This document shows, in pieces, positions 56,287 to 64,000 of a DNA stretch of 64,000 bases. Each line of letters opens with the position of its first letter. Within the stretch, counting starts at the first letter, position 1. Origin of the DNA: Batillaria attramentaria (Eukaryota > Mollusca > Gastropoda > Batillariidae); assembly GCA_018292915.2 (NCBI GenBank), contig JACVVK020000034.1, forward strand, positions 2,452,501 to 2,516,500, written 5' to 3'. Under the pieces are notes generated by a model. That model was not told where the DNA came from and ran no database searches. It saw nothing but the letters and a program-made list of their open reading frames with translations. The translations under genes were made by a program, and so were the position numbers.

Positions 56287-56287
56287 G
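56246..56287. repeat. (CT)n microsatellite
   Basis: CT run with one CG interruption. Confidence 0.95.
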
Positions 56288-56366
56288 CTCGTATTTTTGT
56301 TTTGTTTTTGTTTTTGTTTGGATGTTTGTTTGTTTGCTATACTGTTGTCGGGTTTTTGTGCGTTTA

Positions 56367-56527
56367 TGGTAGAGCGTTGGACTTGCAGTTCTCGGGTCTT
56401 GAGTTCGTATCCCGGCTGGGGCGAAATTAATATTTGTGCTGGCTTTTTCATCGTTGCCCCGTCTTTGATATCACCCGTATGTGGTGGGAAAAGGACGTTA
56501 AACCCCCAAACCCCCAAACGCCCACCC
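56367..56527 (+). mobile_element. SINE S1, head shortened, 11-bp TSD
   Basis: Begins inside the A-box (TGGTAGAGCGTTGGACTTGC), with B-box-like GAGTTCGTATCCCGGC, body and CCCAAACGCCCACCC tail. The perfect 11-bp repeat TTGTGCGTTTA lies at 56356-56366 and 56528-56538. The 5' truncation at insertion is therefore real rather than later decay. Confidence 0.93.
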
Positions 56528-56538
56528 TTGTGCGTTTA

Positions 56539-58141
56539 TTCGTTTGTTTTTTCTCGTTTCGTTCCTTTATGTCAGTTAGATAATAGTAGTTTTTAGCAAC
56601 GGCAGGTATGAAAACTGACTGTCTGACGTCAGCTGCCTCTACCGTTGTTTCGTTGATTTATTGATTCATTGATTCTCTCTCTCTCTCTTCCCCCCCCTCC
56701 CCCCCCCCCCCAATACGTCTTCGTTTGAAAGGTATTCTTGATTCATCAAGACTTACGCTTTACCGATAGTTCGTGCTAGCATTTTTGCTCTTTGTCTGAA
56801 TCTGGTTGATAGATTTTCTGTTGTTGTGGTAAGGGGATGGGTGTATGGATGGGTGCTGTTTCTGCTAGGGACCCTGAACAGATCTACAATGGGAAGGTGG
56901 CGAGGATAGGGCAGGTGAAACACACACAACGTAGTCGCGGCATGTGCCGAGGGTTCGGCCCTGCGTGGTATGGTCCCATGTTGACAGGGACTTCTGAGGC
57001 ATGTAGGGTCGTAGGGTACGTCCCCAGTAGTGCGTCTGGGGCCCCACCCCAGGGGACCGCATGTCAGACAGGTAGCGGAACAATTGTAGAAGATGTGCTC
57101 CTGTCTTCGCTTATGTGTCTGACACGGGGTTTTCCGTTTTCTGCACTAACTTTCGTGAGGGCAAGACATTCCTCATGCACTGTGAACATCAAAACATGTC
57201 ACAGTGGCAATAGTCAGAGAGGACTGTAAATGTTTTGGTTTCTTTTGGTTTAAACATTTTATTCATGGATCCCCGTCAAGCAGCAAACAGTAATACAGTG
57301 AAAGAGAGCACAACAAGCAAAAACTTATATACGTGCTCATCTGAACCAGTTTACAAAGAGCATGGCGGAGAAACTGGCGTGGAAAAACTGGACTGAAATG
57401 TAAAGACGTGGAAAAAAATAAAATAAAAGAAGAAGACAAAGAAGAAGAGAGCAGAAAGAAGAAAGGAAAGAAGAAAGAGCATATCAAACTTTACTGTGAG
57501 TTTTGGTTTCTTTTCAACTGACATTAATTCACATTAGCTTCACAACCACAGAAATAAGATCCTGATAAGCTGGTAACGAAAGACCAGCCGCCGCTAATAC
57601 GTGTATTCTGAGATCTTCAGGCAGAGAAAAGTAGACCAGAAGATCTTTAGCCACAACACGGTTTTATGTCACCTACTGTGGTGCAGACCAAAGACAAATT
57701 TTCTGACAACTCTGTTTAAAAAAAACTGAGGATGACAAAAATGACAGTGCAGCGTCTTGTAACAGCCGAAGTGGTACTGAGATTCCGACCACACTTGAAG
57801 TTGATTTATTTGTACACGGAGAATATGATACCAGTGAGACAGGACAAGTACTCAGTGATTTTTTTTTTGAGTGCGTCCCACACTTTAAAAAAAATCCCGT
57901 GCAGCTTGTTTTGAGTTCAAGCAAAGATGTGATAATACTGGACATACCAGTTTTCCCTCGAGATCCGTTGCTTGCTCCAGCACCGTGCGTTTCCGCTGCA
58001 CGTGATGTTGCCGTGTGTCGGAGCGGCGGAGTTTGCTCCCCTAGTCATGCATGTCATTCCCCGGGCCTCGGCTTCTCGTGGAATCAATTTGCAGGCACGT
58101 GCTGGCACGTATGTCATCTCCTTCACAACATACTGTAGGCA

Positions 58142-58144
<3 letters not shown>
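56539..58144. other. No gene seen
   Basis: Frames of 60-130 codons occur (for example 56837-57229) with no recognised domain. A/G-rich low complexity at 57410-57480. Confidence 0.45.

Positions 58145-58187
<43 letters not shown>
58145..58187. repeat. (GT)n microsatellite
   Basis: About 20 GT repeats. Confidence 0.96.
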
Positions 58188-58188
<1 letters not shown>

Positions 58189-59660
58189 CTGCAGATTCCA
58201 GAGCACGTCTCCCTTTCTTTGTTCTGCGCTTCTTGCAAGGATTTATGTTTGTACACAACATCTGCGACCAGACATCTTCGCTCCGTAAAACATTCCGGAG
58301 TGTGTCATAGTTTTCTGAACTTTCCTGCTGCGAGATCTGTTTTCATTTACGATGCCCAAGTTGCTTTTTCTGTGTAGCAGTTTTTATCAGTCCTCGCTGC
58401 ATACGCGTTTTGTTGCTGTTCTGTTCTGGACCCTAGCAAAGGCTCCATCCACCTATTCTTCTCCCCCGAAAATACAATAGAAAACCAATCGACGGGTGTA
58501 CCACCAAACCCACGAAGCACACGACATCAGCAAACAGTAGCTCTTTGGTTCGTGGATGGGAGCCGAAATATTCCTTGCTGGGAATCGAAACATTTCTTGT
58601 TGGAAGTTGAAACATTCCTTGCTGGAAGTTGAAATAATGTCCTTACCTTTTTTCTTTTTTTTTGGTTACGTCTGTGGTAACTACCCCCCCCCCCTCCCCC
58701 CCCCCCCACACACACGCGCTCCCCCGCCGACCCCTCCCCTTAGGTAGCGGAAACGAAAGAGAAAAGAAAAAAAAAACCCACAAAAGCCAGATAACCACCA
58801 CATGCCTGACTTTACATCATTGTCCCTGGTCTCTCTCTCTGTAGGTCTCTGGTAAAATCTACCGTCATTTGGTACAGGGCCTAAGCGCCATGGATCTAAT
58901 ACGCACTTGGGCCCTTTGACCATTAGATATGTACCGTGCTGCTTCTCACGAATAGGTCGTCGTGAGATCGAATCTACTTACGTTAGTGCTAAATTATCTA
59001 TGCGACACTCTAGATCACTGTCCACGAAGGTGCTATTTTGTCGGACCCAGTAGAACAGTCCCTGTACTGAAGGTGCGAGTCGCCATCTTCTTTTACCCCC
59101 AGATGACCGACAACTCCGAACTTCCCTGACAGATCGAGTTGCCGTTCTTCGCTCTGTCTGCCACCTCGCTCGCGCAGGGGGAATAACTGCAGTCGAATTA
59201 CTCACGAGTTATTTGCCCTTTTGTACGGACTTATTTTTGCGCTTGCTGGCAATTTTTGACGCTTTGTTGTGACAGGAACTGGAAACTGTGTATCCGCCGT
59301 TGCCAAGGAAACGGGGCTCCTCCTATTTTCTGATTTTTGTTGTCGGCCAGTCGCCAGTTGATTGCAGTCATTAGAAAATTTGCAGCTGCCTGTCGTGTTT
59401 CCGGCCGAGGTTTGAAGAAGTGAAAAATCGTGTGAAATTAGAAAGAACACACCACAACAATTTCGGGCAAAACGGCCCTATTTCGGGTAGCAGCGTTTTG
59501 TAACTGAAGCTCACAGACGTGACCAAATCAAGCCGTTAACTATGTCTGAACCTACCACACAAAAACACACATTTTGTTGCAATGTGTTTTGTTGTTTTGC
59601 CGTTGTTGCTGATCGTGACCGTGCGTGTGTGTTTTGTTGTTGGTATGTCTCTAGGCTATG

Positions 59661-59665
<5 letters not shown>
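58188..59665. other. No gene seen
   Basis: Short local repeat near 58575-58630 (CATTCCTTGCTGGAAGTTGA-like, three times at ~25-28 bp) and C tracts at 58685-58710. No gene that I can support. Confidence 0.45.

Positions 59666-59736
<71 letters not shown>
59666..59736. repeat. (CT)n(GT)n microsatellite
   Basis: CT run then GT run, without interruption. Confidence 0.96.
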
Positions 59737-59869
59737 GCTTCGGGCCTTTACGTTTAAGCTTTGTTTTTAGAGGACGATGCAAACATGTCAATTTTGTTTT
59801 AATTTATCAGTATTTGCCTTCACCCATTCTTCGCCTTTTCTTCGTTCTCTCCAGGAACCAAACCCTTGT

Positions 59870-59892
59870 GTCGTTAAAAGCAACACTTTCAA

Positions 59893-59949
<57 letters not shown>

Positions 59950-59950
59950 C
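59870..59950 (+). mobile_element. Retroelement-like 3' end with (TAAC)n tail
   Basis: GTTAAAAGCAACACTTTCAATAA runs into 13-14 TAAC/CTAA repeats (59893-59949). The same layout of short unique end then simple tail is seen at 4.2, 9.75, 20.8 and 44.4 kb. GAAAGCAACCCTCGCCAA at 60092 resembles the pre-tail sequence. Confidence 0.4.
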
Positions 59951-60618
59951 ACGATACATGTAGATGCTTTAAAACCTATTGCGTCGCTGAAGCAAGTTCA
60001 TAGGGAACGATGTGAACTCGTGCTGAATTTGACCGTACTTCGCGATTTGCGGTACCTCTTGGTCCTACTCTTTCCAGAAACCTTTGCGTCTTTGAAAGCA
60101 ACCCTCGCCAAAAATCGTGATACATGTAAATGCTTGAGTTATCGTGTCGACCCTTTATGGGGGCGTTAACCTTTGACCTAATCGTATCTGAACCACCGTC
60201 TTTCTGCAACCTTCTTTTTTATCAAGAGAGCGCCCCTCTTCAAGGATATCGCTTGTCTCGACAGATCATTTCGGGTGCTTCTTTGGGTGGTCGGCAGCAT
60301 AGTCAGGATTGACTGAGAACCGCGTTTTCATGGACAAGCTTATCAACAACCTGGGTAATTGTTATTATGAATCCGGCGAGCACCGACTCGAAGGGAAAAA
60401 AATGTTTTATGCCATTTACCATCCGGGTTTATGCCAACGTCAGTGCGCTTGATAACCGATTTCCAAGTGGTCTCTGGCGATGAGAGACGGGGCTTGAAGA
60501 ACCGGCAAGCCACAAAAACGGGGCCCGGCTGATTTTTAGCGGCGGGATAAGACTTAAATGACAAGCCAAAACCTATGTCAAGGAGGTCGTACATAATGGG
60601 CAGAGTGCGGGTTGGGTA
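59951..60618. other. No certain gene; one 83-codon frame
   Basis: The minus-strand frame at 60343-60594 (MYDLLDIGFGLSFKSYPAAK onward) has mixed, gene-like composition and lies just downstream of the candidate exon described next. I cannot recognise it or place splice sites with confidence. Confidence 0.35.
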
Positions 60619-60861
60619 CTAGTGGGGTGTGAACTTTACGTCCAGGTACACCACTTCCAGCAGGTCGTGACAAGCTCCGGCCAGGTGGAGAGTGGTTTTG
60701 TCGAAGTCAGCTCGAGTGCCAAACATCGACACGTCTTTGGTCAAGTTGTAAACGTTACCACTTAGTTGGTCCACAACCTCGGGCTGAGCTAGACGAGTTC
60801 GCCCCTCATGTCCAAATCTTGCCAAGTTCATTAGAAACAGTAAAATGATACAATCCGCCAC
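60619..60861 (-). CDS. Candidate internal exon, unknown protein
   Basis: I do not recognise the protein. The minus-strand frame reads FGHEGRTRLAQPEVVDQLSG, NVYNLTKDVSMFGTRADFDK, TTLHLAGACHDLLEVVYLDV. Its third positions look strongly C/G-biased (GAC, CTG, GTG, ACC) by eye, unlike the surrounding DNA, which favours real coding sequence. A donor-like GAC|GTAAAGT lies at 60634-60640. A possible acceptor, CTTGGCAAG|ATTTGG, lies at 60817-60818 after a T-rich stretch. That would give a 178-bp exon in one frame. It could be an exon of a host gene that extends outside this region, or part of a retrocopy. A decayed partial copy is at 61476-61556. Confidence 0.4.
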   Translation of the reverse strand: MADCIILLFLMNLARFGHEGRTRLAQPEVVDQLSGNVYNLTKDVSMFGTRADFDKTTLHLAGACHDLLEVVYLDVKFTPH

Positions 60862-60930
60862 TTACATATGTAAGGTCTTAGGGTGCACGTGATAAATTAT
60901 GCTGGCACCTGTGCAATACCCCCATGTCTT

Positions 60931-61109
60931 GGGGAGCCGGGATAGCCGAATGGTAGAGCGTTGGACTGTCAGTGCTCGGGTCTTGAGTTCGAATCCCAGC
61001 TGGGGCCGACTATTTTTACTGGTCTTTTTCTCGTTGCCCCGTCTTTGATAACACCCTTTCAGGTTGAAAAGGACGTTAAACTCCCAACATCCCCCCCACC
61101 CACCCCACT
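60931..61109 (+). mobile_element. SINE S1, full length, 11-bp TSD
   Basis: GGGGAGCCGGGATAGCCGAA, GGTAGAGCGTTGGACTGTC, GAGTTCGAATCCCAGC, GTTGCCCCGTCTTTGATAAC, GGACGTTAAACTCCC and a C-rich tail. CCCCATGTCTT is repeated at 60920-60930 and 61110-61120. Confidence 0.95.
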
Positions 61110-61475
61110 CCCCATGTCTTTGTTTGCATATGATGTGCGTTCTGGTTTTGTCGTGATATCTTTTGCTGTTTTGTTGTTGTTGTTGTTGTTGTTTGTTTGG
61201 GTTTTTCCATTTTGTCGTGTTCATCAAGTTAGTCCATTGTATTTTGATATTCATCCACATGCCAAACGGGGAGAAAGGGACAAAATCTTTGAAGCTGTGA
61301 ACCTAGAAAGCGATTTCAAGTTGTATCAACATAAGCTACATTCAGTACAGTTCGCCCTCTGGAGTTTGGTTTAGGGTTAGAGATAGGGTTAGAGTTACGT
61401 CGTGGAAATGGTGGAATCGCTATGCTGAGCAGTGCATTTATATGAGGTGCAAATAGCCTTAGAAGGCGAACTGCA

Positions 61476-61556
61476 CCAACTAAGCCAAACTCGGACCCGT
61501 CTTCTGTCCAAATTGTAACCGTTACCCCTTAGTTGGTCCACTCACACAAACTCGGC
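61476..61556 (-). pseudogene. Decayed partial copy of the 60.7-kb candidate exon
   Basis: CCAAACTCGGACCCGTCTTC, then CAAATTGTAACCGTTACCCC, TTAGTTGGTCCAC and AACTCGG align with 60719-60785 (CCAAACATCGACACGTCTTT, CAAGTTGTAAACGTTACCAC, TTAGTTGGTCCAC, CCTCGGG). Small insertions and deletions break the reading frame. Confidence 0.6.
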
Positions 61557-64000
61557 TAATAGAGAGAAGGGTGTTTATAGGTCCTGGTTGCCGTGCCGGC
61601 AGATAACGTGAAGTAGCCACCCGTCCTAACACAGGCCTCTGTTTCGTACAAACAACGTTTACCGCTTAATTTGACCTGTCCCCCTTTGTTGTCCTGGATT
61701 TTCAGAGGACCTGGTCGACAACCACTCCAAGGGGATCGGCCACGTGTTTCGGGTTTTATAGCTTCGTGCCTAACCCGTAGCGGTGTAAAGTAACTTTAGT
61801 ATTGCCCCCTTCTTCAGATCTGACACTCTCCAGAGTGGGTTGACCTTTGTTTCGGTATTGTACATATTTGCTAATTTGGGTTTGTGGGTCAGCTTATTGG
61901 TCGGCACTTTGGTGTTTTCTTTGAGGAGGTGAATTTGTCGCTAGGTTTTTGGAAAAGAGTGCCAGTTGATTTTCGGCCTCTGCTAGTGGTGGTGGTGGTG
62001 GTGGTTGTTGTTTCATTATTTTGTCGGAACCCTGTGCTGAAAGTTAAAACAAAAAAGTATGTATTTCTGCTGCTTAACAAAATATATAAAACTTTTAAAA
62101 AATGAAAAACTTCTCAGTAGGTTAAGATTTCCACAGCAGTACAACATCGTATCTTTCTTTCAGTAATACTGTACAGTTTTGCCGCAATGCCAGCGTGAAA
62201 GTCTGTCATTGCAAGAATTTCAAAAGGGGCAGAATTCTTGCCAAAACTGAGGTTCCCCAATGGCTCACGCGAGTCAACCGCTCTGTTCCTGTTTCCGAGT
62301 TTCACATACATGTACCGTCCATTACTAACGTAAAGCCCTATGTTATTTATTCATGTATTCTTGTGTCCCGCTTAGCGGCGACACGACAGTTTACAAGTAC
62401 GCTAACAACTTGCCCCTATTGTGTAGGTTTTTGCGGGGGTGAGGGTGCTAGTTATTGGGGGGAGGGGGGGGATGTCTGCGCTTGTGTTTGACTGGATGGT
62501 GGTGTCCCCTTGGTCAGTTCGGACATCTCTCTCCTGCGCTCATAAACTAACTTAGTGACTGAGCAGGCTTTCTGACTTTCTGACTGCCACACTACATCTT
62601 GTCGCCGTGTTTCAGCAACATATTATTGTGTACATAGTATGTATATATACATACACCTTCTGCCTCTTGTCTGTGTAGTCACTTTTCGCCCCTTTTCACG
62701 TCCCCTCTTGCTGTACAGTGATAATGTATTGTGTGCGTGTCGCGTGTAGTATAGGGTCAAGTGTTCTGTATCACAAATCAGGTGCTTCATTCTCTGGAAT
62801 GCCGGGTTCAGTGCCTAAGTTATAAACGTTGTTTGTTTGTTTGTTTCTTTCTTTCTTTCTTTGCTTTTATTTTGTTTTCTTTTCTTTTTTTAACAGAGCT
62901 TATCAGTTTTGATCCCCAACCCATATTGGTGCTGTTCTGCGTCGTATGCTCGGCGAAGCTGACCATCGTCTAGTTCATATTGTTGTTGTTGTTGTTGTTA
63001 TTTCATAACTTGTTTTAGCCTTCAGCTGTACGTCATGCCCAGATAACAAACTATTAGAACCCCTTGTTGAGTTCCCTGCACTGTCCGTTCGGCCAAGCTG
63101 GCCAATGCCTCAAGCCAATCGTTTTCCCCTACACTGAACTTCTGGCAATCTTCTACCATACGCCTTACCGAACTGATGAAGTTTTTTTGGAAGTGGTCTC
63201 ACGTCTTCTGACTCTTGAGATCCCAGTGTCTGGCCGTCCCCCTTAATAAATTTGTCTGGTGTCCCGGGTCACCACCTTAGTGCTGGGACCGTCCTCTGTG
63301 GGTGCCGTGTGTCATCTGAAGATCTTTGGACCCAGGAGACGTCTGGCTAAGACCTCCAGACATATCTGTCTCTGTGAGGGCAGTAGGTCTCCTGTCTCGG
63401 GCCCCGCTCGTGTAATACATATGTGGACTCCAGGTCCTTAAATCTTTTCCTTTTTTGTTTGGCTTGTTCGTGCACTCAGAATCGGAGCACCCTTGGCGCT
63501 CGCTTCGCGTCTTCAGAGGGTCGTTGGAGTTGAGATGGACGCCCCCGTGTGAAATTTGCATCCATCCTCGATGTCTTGAAGTTTGCCTATCTGGATCCGT
63601 TTCGTTCAACGGGGAGAGGGGGATAAGCCGGTGCAAAATGTGCACTGTCCGCATTGTGTTTCGCAATTCAGTGGCTAGATGAATACCCCCAATTTGTTTT
63701 GTTGGTGTTGTTTTTTTGGGGGTTTTTTTTTCCTTCTGGGAGTTTCGTTGTGGTTTGTTATTCTTGTGGGGGTTTTGTTTATTTTTGCTTGCGCGGCTTT
63801 AGGTCACAAATAAGTAACTAACTATCTGCTTTTTTTTTTTTTTTTTGCTTTTGCTTTTCTTTTCTTTTTTTTTTTTGGGGGGGGGGGTTAGAAGGGGATG
63901 GCGCTTCTTTTTTCTTTTTTTTTTTTTTTGGGGGGGGGGGTAGAAGGGGGTGGCTTCTTTTGAATTGGCATCATTTCCTGCGACGTAATTGATCTGAATC
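61557..64000. other. No gene seen; simple repeats and T/G tracts
   Basis: (GGT)n at 61987-62006, TTCT/TTTG tracts at 62830-62890. At 63853-63950 two copies of a T-run, G-run, TAGAAGGGG-TGGC-TTCTTTT unit occur. Frames up to 129 codons (63277-63666 minus) have no recognised domain. Confidence 0.5.

Noticed and set aside
61364..61396. TTAGGG-like repeats as telomeric sequence
   Set aside because: Only four degenerate GGTTAG/AGGGTTAG units, too few and irregular.
61335..61490. Inverted pair CAGTTCGCC-CTCT / AGAAGGCGAACTG as a MITE
   Set aside because: Only about 16 bp match and no target duplication was found.

Overview
This window looks like non-coding, repeat-dense DNA from an animal nuclear genome. 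A marine mollusc, perhaps a gastropod, is my best guess. That guess rests on the style of the repeats only: many tRNA-derived SINEs, long (CA)n and (TC)n tracts, and LINEs of metazoan type. It does not rest on any recognised host gene. There are no bacterial-style operons and no rRNA or CRISPR. I recognise no complete host protein-coding gene. The real protein-coding content belongs to retrotransposons, plus two weak candidate host exons (around 36.0-36.36 kb and 60.62-60.86 kb, both minus strand).

Main layout. 0-5.5 kb: SINEs, one copy of a ~450-bp element with terminal inverted repeats (called R470 here), and CA tracts. 6.1-8.35 kb: a degenerate duplication, a very homogeneous 44-bp satellite (21 full units), and a SINE nested inside a different SINE. 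9.6-11.8 kb: a 131-bp nearly pure G tract inside a duplicated segment, then two SINEs stacked at one target site with a 193-bp foldback element between them. 13.4-16.5 kb: another R470 copy split by a 251-bp MITE, a 222-bp tandem duplication, and a foldback family (R3) split by a 5'-truncated RTE-like LINE with a clear target-site duplication (TSD). 17-27.6 kb: tandem duplications, microsatellites, R470 copy B between direct repeats, a second R3 copy, and five tRNA-like SINE families in all across the window. 27.6-41 kb: mostly unannotatable sequence with a 4 x 165 bp tandem array, a candidate terminal exon and a long SINE. 41.7-51.35 kb: a retrotransposon cluster. Three elements sit inside (TC)n tracts, and a 6.5-kb L1/Tx1-like LINE with open ORF1 and ORF2 is inserted in a SINE. 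52-56.5 kb: an (ATGT)n tract, SINEs, and a ~118-bp tandem array into which R470 copy C has inserted. 56.5-64 kb: sparse sequence, with the second candidate exon and a decayed partial copy of it.

The informative signal is the order of insertions. Nested elements with readable TSDs give relative ages: SINE S1 is younger than SINE S2 and R470; the L1-like LINE is younger than the S1 copy it splits; the 251-bp MITE is younger than R470; the RTE fragment is younger than R3. The most notable candidates for undescribed elements are R470, the 251-bp and 193-bp inverted-repeat elements, R3, the 44-bp satellite, and the repeated use of (TC)n tracts as landing sites. All family labels (S1-S5, R470, R3) are provisional names for this report.
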